A stretch of 64,000 bases of DNA from Reichenbachiella ulvae (lineage in GTDB: Bacteria > Bacteroidota > Bacteroidia > Cytophagales > Cyclobacteriaceae). A program made the position numbers and the translations under genes. Positions within the stretch are counted from its first letter, which is position 1; each line of letters starts with the position of its first letter. Location of the stretch: the NCBI RefSeq assembly GCF_025833875.1, contig NZ_JAOYOD010000001.1, positions 2,294,001 through 2,358,000 on the forward strand, given 5' to 3'. Under the pieces are notes generated by a model that had not been told where the DNA came from, ran no database searches, and saw nothing but the letters and a program-made list of their open reading frames with translations. This document shows, in pieces, positions 47,250 to 55,497 of this stretch.

Positions 47250-48089
47250 TTAGCTTAAGGCAGCCTTAACCGTATCTGCGAGTGGAGTCGTAGGACGTCC
47301 GATCAACTGTGACAAGGTCTTAGAATCATCGTATAGATCTCCTTTCGATGCACTCACATCCCAGCTGGCGATGGCTGCTGCGATCGGCTCTGGCAATCCC
47401 ATCTCTGCCAGTGCACTGGCATAATCGGCCTCTGCCAATTCCTGATAAGGGATATCTTTGCCTGACTGCTTGGAGATCTCAGCGGCCAACTCTACCTTGG
47501 TATAGGCTTCATCCCCTGCCAACTCATACACCTTCCCTTCCTGTCCGTCGCTCGTCAATACAACCGCTGCAGCCTCAGCAAAATCCACTCTTGCAGCAGA
47601 AGAGATTTTGCCCTCTCCTGAGCTACCCACCAATGCGCCTGCTTCCACTACACCAGCTACAGAGGCTGTGTAGTTTTCGGTATACCATCCATTTCTCAAC
47701 AACGTAAAGGGAATCCCCGAATCTTTCAATAAGTTTTCTGTAATCAGGTGCTCTCCTGCCAAACTAATCGTAGAGCTGTCGGCTCTCAAAATGCTGGTGT
47801 AGACAATCGACTTCACTCCAGCCTCCTTCGCTGCGTTGATGATGTTTTCGTGTTGTCTGGCGCGCTGACCAATCTCATTGCCCGAGATCAGCAACAAGCG
47901 ATCGACTCCCTCCAGGGCTCCTGCTAGCGTCTCAGGTTGATCATAGTCAAAAGCTCTGGCTTCTATCCCCTCCACCTTCTCAGGTGATCTAACTAATGCT
48001 ACCAGATTAGCTGCTTCTGTTCTTGTTTTCAATTGTTCTACTACCAATGATCCTAATTGGCCCGTAGCGCCTGTAATTCCAATTTTCAT
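47250..48089 (-). CDS. NmrA-type SDR, NAD(P)H quinone/azo-reductase-like (YtfG family)
   Basis: The product is 279 residues: Rossmann motif IGITGATGQLGSLVVEQL (3-20), ALVRSPEKV as NADPH-ribose contact, LLLISGNE, and SIVYTSILRADSS with LLRNGWYTENYTASVAG near 140, characteristic of QorB/YtfG quinone oxidoreductases. It would use NAD(P)H to reduce quinone or azo compounds in the cytoplasm. It lies 63 bp downstream of an Rrf2 regulator gene, and its promoter region carries an inverted repeat like the one upstream of that regulator. Confidence 0.85.
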   Translation of the reverse strand: MKIGITGATGQLGSLVVEQLKTRTEAANLVALVRSPEKVEGIEARAFDYDQPETLAGALEGVDRLLLISGNEIGQRARQHENIINAAKEAGVKSIVYTSILRADSSTISLAGEHLITENLLKDSGIPFTLLRNGWYTENYTASVAGVVEAGALVGSSGEGKISSAARVDFAEAAAVVLTSDGQEGKVYELAGDEAYTKVELAAEISKQSGKDIPYQELAEADYASALAEMGLPEPIAAAIASWDVSASKGDLYDDSKTLSQLIGRPTTPLADTVKAALS

Positions 48090-48113
48090 GATGTGTCTGT
48101 TTATATTATTTTA

Positions 48114-48136
48114 ATTGTAATAGTTTTTGTTACATT
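48114..48136. promoter_or_regulatory. Operator-like inverted repeat upstream of the reductase gene
   Basis: ATTGTAATA-GTTTT-TGTTACATT matches the palindrome at 48594-48616 at all but two half-site positions with the same 5-bp spacer. It sits 25-47 bp upstream of the reductase start. Confidence 0.6.
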
Positions 48137-48152
48137 AAAGAGCAAAAAAATA

Positions 48153-48563
48153 TCAGCGGAACTGCTCCACGAATTTTTTCAACGATTTACGTTCTAAATT
48201 TCGATTCAACAGGTCGTTCATCTCCACAAACAATCCGTCCAACTGCTGATTGATTTCTTTCCCGATCGGACATTTTGGGTTGGGATTCAAATTTTTCTTG
48301 CCCAGTACTTCCGAATTCTTCACCACATGATAAATCTCTGCCAGCGAGATGTCTTCACTGTTCTTTTTGAGTTTAAAACCTCCTACTTTGCCTTTTCGGC
48401 TGTCTACCAGACCTGCTTCATTCAGCAGGCTCAGTTCCTTGCGAACAATCACCGGGTTGACGTTGATACTACCCGCGATCCATTCCGAACGCATCCATTC
48501 CTCCTCGCTGTCCGCCAGGAGTGCGAGTATGTGAAGCGCCGTTGCAAATCGTGTGTTGTTCAT
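48153..48563 (-). CDS. Rrf2-family transcriptional regulator
   Basis: The 136-residue protein has the Rrf2 winged helix-turn-helix: FATALHILALLADSEEEWMR, then SIAxxxxVNPVIVRKELSLL (as AGSINVNPVIVRKELSLLNE, near 30-48) and GKVGGFKLKKNSEDISLAEI. Only one cysteine remains in the usual Fe-S ligand loop (PNPKCPIG), so it probably does not hold an iron-sulfur cluster and may sense redox or ligand otherwise, as CymR/YwnA-like members do. It precedes the reductase gene and has a strong palindrome upstream, so autoregulation is likely. Confidence 0.85.
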   Translation of the reverse strand: MNNTRFATALHILALLADSEEEWMRSEWIAGSINVNPVIVRKELSLLNEAGLVDSRKGKVGGFKLKKNSEDISLAEIYHVVKNSEVLGKKNLNPNPKCPIGKEINQQLDGLFVEMNDLLNRNLERKSLKKFVEQFR

Positions 48564-48593
48564 CTTTAATAATTAATATGATAGCGTATACTT

Positions 48594-48616
48594 ATTGTAA
48601 CAACAAATGTTACAAT
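48594..48616. promoter_or_regulatory. Operator-like inverted repeat upstream of the Rrf2 gene
   Basis: ATTGTAACA-ACAAA-TGTTACAAT is a perfect 9-bp inverted repeat with a 5-bp spacer, 31 bp upstream of the Rrf2 start. A near-copy precedes the reductase gene. Confidence 0.7.
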
Positions 48617-48692
48617 TAAATTTCACTTTTTTTCATTCATCGATTCAAAACCTGATGAAGATCATCTCTATTTAGCCCCAGAGGTCTATTTG

Positions 48693-48710
48693 ATGTGACA
48701 GAAGTTACAT
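48693..48710. promoter_or_regulatory. Imperfect 18-bp palindrome upstream of the CoA-disulfide reductase gene
   Basis: ATGTGAC-AGAA-GTTACAT has one mismatched pair. Its TGTGA-N6-TTACA form fits Crp/Fnr-family sites, though it also resembles the nearby Rrf2 sites. It lies 80 bp before the start at 48790. Confidence 0.4.
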
Positions 48711-48789
48711 TTCCGGATTATGGTTCGCCCTACCTTGCCAGAGTAAATCGGGAGCAATCATAGCTCCTTTCACTAAAGTATCTCACAAT

Positions 48790-50457
48790 ATGGGTAAGCG
48801 TATCATTATCATCGGAGGCCTGTCTGCGGGCCCATCAGCTGCTGCCAAAGCGCGTAGAGAAAATGAAGAAGCAGAAATCATCTTATTCGAAAAAACAGCC
48901 AATATCAGCTATGCCACATGTGGCATACCCTATGCCCTGTCTGGCAAGATCAGATCCAGAGACAAACTGATGGTGGTCAAGCCTGATCTCCTCAGAAAAA
49001 GATTCAAGATAGACGTGCGACTGGAGGAAGCGGTATTGGCGATTGATCCCAAGAAACAAGAAGTAAGCACACATCTGGGGATCTATCCCTATGACAAATT
49101 GATCTATGCTACTGGCGGTTCGCCACTGATTCCTCCCATCAAGAACCTGGACAGCTGCGATCTATGGACTACCTGCAAGACCATCGAGGATTTTGACAAG
49201 ATCGTGAAAGACAAGGTCCTGGATGACAAGAAGTATGTCGCCATCATTGGTGCCGGGCTGATCGGACTAGAAGCCGCCGAAAACTTGCAGAAAATTGGCA
49301 AAACAGTACACATCATCGAGAAGAGTGAACGCGTGCTCCCTATCCTGAGTCCGATGTCCTCCAGAGTGATCAAAGGAGTGCTGGAAGATGAGGGCATCCA
49401 ATTGCACCTGGGCACTACTGCACAAGAACTGGACCTGCAAAACCAAAGGCTGATCATGGAGGACGGCTCGGTCATCCAGGCAGATTACCTCATCATCGGT
49501 ATCGGCATCCGCCCCAACACGCAGCTACTACCAGAGGCAGACAAAGCGGGCAATGGAGCCCTGATCGTGGATGCGCACATGCGTACCTCCCTGCCCAATA
49601 TATATGCAGCAGGTGATTGTGTAGTGATGGATCACCTGATCACAGGACACAAAGGATTTTTCCCCATGGGCACCCACTCCAACAAAGGGGGAAGAGCAGC
49701 CGGTGCTCATGCTGCCGGCAACTCCGACATTACCTTCGATGGGGCCTATGGTACGGCCATCGTGCAGGTATTCGACTATGCCATGGCCAAGACGGGTCTC
49801 ACACCATGCAAGGAGCAAGAGGCCTTCCCATATAATAGCAGTCTGATTATCGCTGGCAATACCGCAGGCTTTTATCCGGATCCCTCGGATGTTTATGTCT
49901 CACTCTACTACGAGCCAGACACCAAAGTACTGGTAGGTGCAGAAGTCTTCGGAAAGAAAGGCGTGGACAAAAGAATCGATGTGCTCTCAACCGCCATCTA
50001 TGCCCAACTCACCCTACATGATTTGCAAAATCTGGATTTGGCTTATGCCCCATCCTTCAGTCCAGCTAAGGATCCGGTGATTGTGGCCGGGTTTGCTGCG
50101 GACAATGTGGAAATGAGTGGTTTCGATACCGCTCTACCAACTGAGCTAGAAGCTCAGATCCTTTCAGGAAAAGACATACAAATCATAGATGTGCGAAATC
50201 CAGATGAATTGGAGAAACTAGGAAAGGTGATAGGAGCCATCAACATCCCGCTAGATGAACTGAGGGACAATCTGGACAAGATATCCGACAATCTGCCTAA
50301 ATACATCTACTGCGCCAAAGGCCTTAGAGGCTATCTGGCCACCAAAATCCTGGAGAATAATGGTTTCAGGAATTTGAACAATGTAGCTGGTGGCATGACG
50401 CTTTGGAAGCTACTGAAGCTACCTATCGAAAGAGTGGAAGCCTTCCAAACTGCCTAA
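48790..50457 (+). CDS. CoA-disulfide reductase-like FAD oxidoreductase with rhodanese domain
   Basis: The 555-residue fusion starts with an FAD motif IIIIGGLSAGPSAAAKARRE. The active-site cysteine is Cys44 in SYATCGIPYAL, the single Cys of the CoADR/persulfide reductase group. NAD motif VAIIGAGLIGLEAAENL (about 148-164) and NIYAAGDCVVM near 275 follow. Residues 455-555 are a rhodanese domain with catalytic Cys in KYIYCAKGLRGY. Such fusions reduce CoA persulfides or polysulfide. The Rrf2 gene is divergent, 227 bp away. A CoA-linked sulfur redox role is inferred from the family. Confidence 0.85.
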   Translation: MGKRIIIIGGLSAGPSAAAKARRENEEAEIILFEKTANISYATCGIPYALSGKIRSRDKLMVVKPDLLRKRFKIDVRLEEAVLAIDPKKQEVSTHLGIYPYDKLIYATGGSPLIPPIKNLDSCDLWTTCKTIEDFDKIVKDKVLDDKKYVAIIGAGLIGLEAAENLQKIGKTVHIIEKSERVLPILSPMSSRVIKGVLEDEGIQLHLGTTAQELDLQNQRLIMEDGSVIQADYLIIGIGIRPNTQLLPEADKAGNGALIVDAHMRTSLPNIYAAGDCVVMDHLITGHKGFFPMGTHSNKGGRAAGAHAAGNSDITFDGAYGTAIVQVFDYAMAKTGLTPCKEQEAFPYNSSLIIAGNTAGFYPDPSDVYVSLYYEPDTKVLVGAEVFGKKGVDKRIDVLSTAIYAQLTLHDLQNLDLAYAPSFSPAKDPVIVAGFAADNVEMSGFDTALPTELEAQILSGKDIQIIDVRNPDELEKLGKVIGAINIPLDELRDNLDKISDNLPKYIYCAKGLRGYLATKILENNGFRNLNNVAGGMTLWKLLKLPIERVEAFQTA

Positions 50458-50491
50458 CCCCATTTTTGTCATAGAGTGAGTTTTAGTGAAC

Positions 50492-50527
50492 GGCCGTGTG
50501 AGAGCAAGTGATTGCTTGAGCACGGCC
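50492..50527. repeat. 36-bp hairpin, REP-like
   Basis: GGCCGTG pairs with CACGGCC, with an inner AGCAA/TTGCT stem. It lies between the rhodanese-fusion and VOC genes and no T tract follows, so it is more like a palindromic repeat than a terminator. Confidence 0.5.
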
Positions 50528-50598
50528 TACTTGGTTAAGAAGGAAAAAGCAAGCAATTTTGCTGCTCAACTAGTGATCATTCAAAGCCCAAAAACAAC

Positions 50599-51018
50599 AT
50601 GAGCCAATTGCGCCCTTTTCATCTAGCCATCCCAGTCAAAGAACTGGAAGAAACCAGAACATTCTACAATACCACCCTCAACTGCAGTGAAGGTCGATCT
50701 TCGGATCATTGGGTGGATCTGGATTTTTATGGACATCAGCTGGTCTTGCACATCTCGGATCAGGCTCAGGCCGAAAATCACAACCCGGTAGATGGTCATG
50801 CGGTTCCCATTCCACATTTTGGCGTGGTGCTAACCATGGAAGACTGGAAAGAGCTAGCGGACCGTTTGAAAAAGGCAGCAATCGAGTTCATCATCGAGCC
50901 TTACATCCGATTCGAAGGAGAACCAGGTGAGCAAGCGACCATGTTCTTCAGAGACCCATCTGGCAATGCCCTGGAGTTCAAAGCCTTCAACAATCTGGAC
51001 AGTTTATTTGCCAAATAA
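50599..51018 (+). CDS. VOC (glyoxalase/bleomycin resistance-like) family protein
   Basis: This 139-residue protein has the VOC repeats: FHLAIPVKELEETRTFYNTT at the N-terminus (first metal ligand His), VDLDFYGHQLVLHISD, VPIPHFGVVLTMEDWKELAD (second His), and FFRDPSGNALEFKAF with the C-terminal glutamate ligand. The set is compatible with a metal-dependent lyase, dioxygenase or binding protein. Members of this subgroup are annotated as glyoxalase-like with unknown substrate. It stands alone downstream of the CoADR gene with 141 bp between. Confidence 0.8.
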   Translation: MSQLRPFHLAIPVKELEETRTFYNTTLNCSEGRSSDHWVDLDFYGHQLVLHISDQAQAENHNPVDGHAVPIPHFGVVLTMEDWKELADRLKKAAIEFIIEPYIRFEGEPGEQATMFFRDPSGNALEFKAFNNLDSLFAK

Positions 51019-51025
51019 TCTTCAA

Positions 51026-52306
51026 CTACTGATTGGAGGGCTGATCATAGGGTATGTAATTCTGCCATTTCCAGGGAGTATATCGATCAGCGATGCTATG
51101 TTCTAATAGGGCTTTGAAAATGCTCTCCCCATTGTCGCTATTGGTGAGTATCAGCACGCCCATCTGACTTTCGGGAAATAGAATACTATAATGCTGAAAT
51201 CCTGCGTCATGCCCTTCTTTGAAGGCCCCAAAACCGTATGGAGTCTGAAGTAAGCCCCAGCCCAACCCATAGTTCAGCGCAATGTCGTCATTTTCATCAG
51301 ATGATCTCAAAGCACCAAGACCAAACTGCGCCTCAGTACGAATCGCAAAATTGGGCCGAAACATCTCCTTCACTGCCGCAGAACTATCCGTATAGGACTG
51401 CAGCACATGCGCCATGAAACGTGAATAGTCGATCAATGTAGTTTCCATAGAGCCTGCTGAAATCACCTGATCAGGAAAGTCCTTATCTACAGTCTTTTGA
51501 TCGGCTGTATGCCCCAGACAGAACCGATCATCGAATCGTTCATGCCAGAGGTAGCTCGTATAATTCATATTCAAAGGCTGGAAAACATAGCTTTGAGCCA
51601 ATTCTTCCAGTCCTTGTCCCGTCACCTCCTCAATGACCCGCTGAGCCAGATACAATCCTTCGCCCGAATAGAAATAGCTCGTTCCCGGCTCGAAATAAAT
51701 CTTGAGCTGCCCTTTTTCGCCATAGTTTTCCGGATCCATGGGACTAGGTATCCATCGCCAGTTTTGGAATCCCGTGCGATGAGACAGGCACATTCTCAGG
51801 GTAATCCTTTGGTATCGATCATCCCCTTTCAAATCCTGAAACCCTCGCCATTCCCTGTCGGTTTTGATTTCATATAGCGGGTAATCCAAATAATCCTGCA
51901 GAGGTTGATCCAAATCAAGCTGACCCTCGTCTACGAGTCTCGCTACCACATATCCAAACACCGCCTTGCTAAAGGAAGCAGCATAAAATCCATGATCCAC
52001 CCTTAGACGTTCTTTTTCTTCAAAATTGGCATAGCCAAAAGCCCGTTGGTATGCAACCTTGCCCTCATTGAAAACAGCTATGGCCAATCCGGTAACCTCC
52101 GCCTCCCCCATTAGAAAGGCAATCCTCTGACTCAGCTCTGCAGAATCAATCTGGGACCCATCCAGTCTATTAATGACAGATACCTGATCTACCGCAACAG
52201 CAGACTTCCCCTCTATTCCACTTTTCTTTTGGCAAGAGATTAGAGAAAGAAACAGGAAAAAAGCAGTGAAACTTTGAAAACAATTGAATCTCGTACAGGT
52301 TGACAT
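51026..52306 (-). CDS. Serine hydrolase (class C beta-lactamase/PBP-like) lipoprotein
   Basis: I start at ATG 52306 (426 residues), which begins a lipoprotein signal (FTAFFLFLSLISC). The fold is that of beta-lactamase-related serine hydrolases: SxxK as SFSK in FYAASFSKAVFG near residue 100, a tyrosine in TSYFYSGEGLYLAQR (the Y-x-x motif diverges from the usual YSN), and a C-terminal GHDAGFQHYS as the KTG-equivalent HxG. It may act on peptidoglycan-derived or D-Ala peptides or as an esterase. It does not justify calling resistance. It converges on the VOC gene. Confidence 0.8.
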   Translation of the reverse strand: MSTCTRFNCFQSFTAFFLFLSLISCQKKSGIEGKSAVAVDQVSVINRLDGSQIDSAELSQRIAFLMGEAEVTGLAIAVFNEGKVAYQRAFGYANFEEKERLRVDHGFYAASFSKAVFGYVVARLVDEGQLDLDQPLQDYLDYPLYEIKTDREWRGFQDLKGDDRYQRITLRMCLSHRTGFQNWRWIPSPMDPENYGEKGQLKIYFEPGTSYFYSGEGLYLAQRVIEEVTGQGLEELAQSYVFQPLNMNYTSYLWHERFDDRFCLGHTADQKTVDKDFPDQVISAGSMETTLIDYSRFMAHVLQSYTDSSAAVKEMFRPNFAIRTEAQFGLGALRSSDENDDIALNYGLGWGLLQTPYGFGAFKEGHDAGFQHYSILFPESQMGVLILTNSDNGESIFKALLEHSIADRYTPWKWQNYIPYDQPSNQ

Positions 52307-52429
52307 GGCAGGTAGATAAGTTAGCAACTACAAGATAATAGGATTTCTATTGAACACAACTGATCATAATTAGAGCCAGACCTTTTTCATCAATCATCTT
52401 TCTTCCTAATTTGGCCAAAAAATCCGACC

Positions 52430-53416
52430 ATGCCGAACATACAGGAGATAGAAAACGCCAGCCAAAGAATCAAAAACCACATCAACGACACGCCTATTGT
52501 CTCATCTCATCTGCTCAACGATTGGTTGGGACACGAGATTCATTTCAAACTGGAGTGTTTCCAAAAGGTAGGCGCCTTCAAAGCCAGAGGGGCTTGCAAT
52601 TCGATTTCATGGTTGATCGAAAAGGGAGAAAAACCCGATCACATCGTGGCTAACAGCTCTGGCAACCATGCCCAATCCGTGGCATGGGCTGCCAGCCGTT
52701 TTGGTATTCCCACTACTATCTTTATGCCTCGCTACTCCTCTCCTATCAAAATACAGGCAACTCAATCCTATGGCGCCAAAGTGGTACTAAGCGACACCAG
52801 AGACGAAAGCGACGAATTGGTAAAAGCTGCTGCTACAGAAAAAGGAACCTATTGGCTCCCTCCCTTTAACCATGAGCAGGTCATAGCAGGTCAGGGAACT
52901 GTGGCTTTTGATATTTTCCAATCCATGAAAGGAATTAATGCCATATTCGCACCTTGCGGCGGGGGTGGTCTGATGTCCGGAACTTATATAGCTACCAAAG
53001 CCCTCTCCCCAGAGACTTTGGTTTTCGGAGCGGAACCACTCAATGCCAATGACGCGGCAGAATCTTTGAGAAAAAACAGCATCCAAAGGCTAAAAGCCAT
53101 TCCGGATACCCTGGCAGATGGCGCCATGACGATGGCTGTAGGAGACATCACTTTCGAGTACTTGAAACAACTAGATGGGCTATTTGAGGTAGAAGAATCC
53201 GACCTCATCTATTGGACCCAATGGCTCAATCACCTGCTGAAAGTACAGGTAGAACCCACCAGCGCCATGTCCATGGGTGCAGTGATCCAATGGTTGAAAA
53301 GCCAACAGCAAAAACAAAAAGTGATGGTGATCCTCACAGGCGGCAATGTAGATCCCTCCATGATGAATAAAATTTGGGAAAAGAGCCAACTGGATCAGAT
53401 CCCTGGTATTGAATAA
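52430..53416 (+). CDS. Threonine/serine dehydratase (PLP-dependent)
   Basis: The 328-residue protein is fold-type II PLP: KVGAFKARGA with the Schiff-base lysine (about residue 51), ANSSGNHAQSVAWAA near 77, and the glycine-rich phosphate clamp APCGGGGLMSG near 175. ILTGGNVDPSMM closes it. There is no C-terminal ACT domain, so it resembles the catabolic TdcB or serine racemase/dehydratase type. It should deaminate L-threonine or L-serine to the 2-keto acid. It is followed by a small lipoprotein gene 8 bp later. Confidence 0.85.
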   Translation: MPNIQEIENASQRIKNHINDTPIVSSHLLNDWLGHEIHFKLECFQKVGAFKARGACNSISWLIEKGEKPDHIVANSSGNHAQSVAWAASRFGIPTTIFMPRYSSPIKIQATQSYGAKVVLSDTRDESDELVKAAATEKGTYWLPPFNHEQVIAGQGTVAFDIFQSMKGINAIFAPCGGGGLMSGTYIATKALSPETLVFGAEPLNANDAAESLRKNSIQRLKAIPDTLADGAMTMAVGDITFEYLKQLDGLFEVEESDLIYWTQWLNHLLKVQVEPTSAMSMGAVIQWLKSQQQKQKVMVILTGGNVDPSMMNKIWEKSQLDQIPGIE

Positions 53417-53424
53417 ATGATAAA

Positions 53425-53925
53425 ATGAATAAGCTATTTCAAATCCTTCTGACTGCTCTTCTTCTCTCAAGTTGTTCTTACAAGATCACTCGTCATGGAT
53501 ATCAAGAGGGCAATTCGAACTACCCTCCATGCGATATTGTCATCCAGAAGAATACCACTATTCCTGATTCCATTGCATATAAGGTTGGCGAGGTAGAATT
53601 AAAAGATACTGGATTTACCATAGTCTGTAATGAAGTAGAAGCCATCAATATCCTGAAAGAGGATGCCTGTTCGTTGCAAGCCAATCTGATCGTGATTACC
53701 GAAGAAAGACGGCCTAACATGTGGAGTTCCTGCTACCGATGCAAAGCTGAGTTCTATCAAATTACTTCTTCAGACTTTGCACTGATGGAAGACAAATACA
53801 GCGTCTATCACTCCGAAGAAATATCCAAAAGAGTAACTAAGGATAGAGGAAAAAACACTTCAGCCTTTATTCTTTCCTGTATTACAGGAGCTGTCTTGGT
53901 TTGGTATATCGCAACTAGTCTTTAG
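53425..53925 (+). CDS. Small lipoprotein, RcsF-like in outline
   Basis: The 166 residues start with a lipoprotein signal (LFQILLTALLLSSC). The mature part contains paired cysteines (ACSLQANLIVITEERRP and SSCYRCKAEFYQI) arranged somewhat like those of RcsF (small beta-alpha fold with disulfides), followed by a C-terminal hydrophobic helix (FILSCITGAVLVWYIATSL), which RcsF lacks. The likeness is by eye only and the function is unknown. It may be tethered at both ends. It is 8 bp from the dehydratase stop. Confidence 0.5.
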   Translation: MNKLFQILLTALLLSSCSYKITRHGYQEGNSNYPPCDIVIQKNTTIPDSIAYKVGEVELKDTGFTIVCNEVEAINILKEDACSLQANLIVITEERRPNMWSSCYRCKAEFYQITSSDFALMEDKYSVYHSEEISKRVTKDRGKNTSAFILSCITGAVLVWYIATSL

Positions 53926-54150
53926 AAAGCTAAGGTGTATTCAACCGATTTAATCCCTACACAGCCAGACTGTTTTCCCTCCCTCAATCATACATTTGCT
54001 TCATTTTTATCATGGATGATTGAATATTACTATCCCTTAAATCAAAATTGACACCATTAGCGGCATATTTGTTAGCTCTGCATGGGCGCTATAGGCCAAC
54101 TTTGTAGCATCAACCCATTTGCCATGCGCATACCTTAGAATCTTCAATCA

Positions 54151-55188
54151 ATGAAAGCAACAACCCTCAAACGTATCATCCAAATGCTGCTCTTTTCGGG
54201 AACCATTCTCTCCATGTTTTTTGTCCCATGGACCATCATTTGGGCCTGGATACAACCTCTACCAGATAGTGTCCAACAACAAACCACTGAAGCCATCGAC
54301 TATGGCTTTGATGGCATCATAGTCTATGTGGATCAGGCAGGAAAGGAGCCCGAATTTTACGCAGCGGGCTGGCACGACAGAGACAAAAAGATCCCCGCCG
54401 ACCCCAAGGCACTATTCAAAATCGCAAGCATCAGCAAACTGTATGACGCGGTGGCCATCACACGATTGGTATATGAGGGAAGGCTATCACTAGAGGGTAC
54501 CCTGGCTTCTTACTTTCCTGAGCTGGTCGGTAGAATAGAAAATACCGATAGGATCACCCTGCGTATGCTGGTTCAGCATCGCAGCGGCATACCCAACTTT
54601 ACTGACGATCCCAGCTTCTGGATCGATCCTCCTCAGGGCAGTCAGGAAACCCTGGCTCTGGCCCTTGATTTGCCTGCGCAATTCGAGCCCGGAGAAGCCT
54701 ATGCCTACTCTAACACCAACTATCTATTGCTGACATTGCTCATCGAAAAAACCACAGGCATGAGCAAACACGAATTCATTACCGAAAGCATATTGACACC
54801 TCTGGGATTGCACAACACCTATGGTTCGATCCATGAGATCGAAATGGATCGCCTGATGAGCGGCTACTATGTGGGGGTCGACGAAGACATCAAATCAGTC
54901 GACTATGGCTCGATGGTGGCCAGTGCTGAAGATGTTGGCGTTTTCCTCCGTGCATTGAACGACGGCAGCCTGTTAAGTGAGGAAGAGCAAAAAATCTACT
55001 CCTCGATCTATGTCTATGAACATACGGGGTTGATCGCAGGGTATCAGAGCATTGCCAAATACCATCGCGACATTGACACGGTTGTCATCCAATTTGTCAA
55101 CACGGCTCATTTCGAAGGGTATACCTGGAGTCTAGCTGAGATTGCCTACAATCGAGTGGTGAGAATACTCAAAAAGCGAAAAGGCTAG
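54151..55188 (+). CDS. Serine hydrolase, beta-lactamase/D-Ala-D-Ala carboxypeptidase-like
   Basis: The 345-residue protein has an N-terminal membrane helix (residues 8-36). SxxK is at SISK (93-96) in LFKIASISKLYDAVA, YSN is in YAYSNTNYLLLTLLIEK near 190, and HTGLIAGYQSI near 291 is the KTG-equivalent. This matches the beta-lactamase/transpeptidase-like serine hydrolases (PF00144) with the active site in the periplasm. The substrate is unknown. It is preceded by a 225-bp spacer with no recognised gene. Confidence 0.85.
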   Translation: MKATTLKRIIQMLLFSGTILSMFFVPWTIIWAWIQPLPDSVQQQTTEAIDYGFDGIIVYVDQAGKEPEFYAAGWHDRDKKIPADPKALFKIASISKLYDAVAITRLVYEGRLSLEGTLASYFPELVGRIENTDRITLRMLVQHRSGIPNFTDDPSFWIDPPQGSQETLALALDLPAQFEPGEAYAYSNTNYLLLTLLIEKTTGMSKHEFITESILTPLGLHNTYGSIHEIEMDRLMSGYYVGVDEDIKSVDYGSMVASAEDVGVFLRALNDGSLLSEEEQKIYSSIYVYEHTGLIAGYQSIAKYHRDIDTVVIQFVNTAHFEGYTWSLAEIAYNRVVRILKKRKG

Positions 55189-55497
55189 CTAGTAACTTTT
55201 GTTTTCAATACACCAAATCTAAATAGAAGGGCTTTTAACAATACTTTCAAGATTTATTTGGCCTTGAATTAATTCCGTTAAAAAATTCAGGTTTATGGAT
55301 ATCGAGGTTAAATCCACTGTTTGAGCAAAGCGAGTTTGGATTTATTACGTATACAAAGCTGAATTTTAGGAATTTATTCACAGCCTAGGCCTTTTTGCTT
55401 CGTTTTTGGGCCATGCCAAAAATGAAGAGCATATCCGATTGAATATGCACGACTCCATACAGCATCATGAGCAATTAAAAGACGACTCATTCCACAC
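55189..55497. other. Intergenic region with an inverted repeat
   Basis: This 309-bp convergent spacer holds CTTCGTTTTTGG-GCCATG-CCAAAAATGAAG at 55398-55427, an inverted repeat with one mismatch, in a pyrimidine/purine-rich setting. Similar TTTTTGCTTCGTTTTTTGG elements occur near genes in other Cytophagales. No coding gene is seen. Confidence 0.5.

Noticed and set aside
51026-52306. Beta-lactamase resistance gene
   Set aside because: The fold is that of the broad serine-hydrolase family with a diverged second motif; no evidence for beta-lactam hydrolysis.
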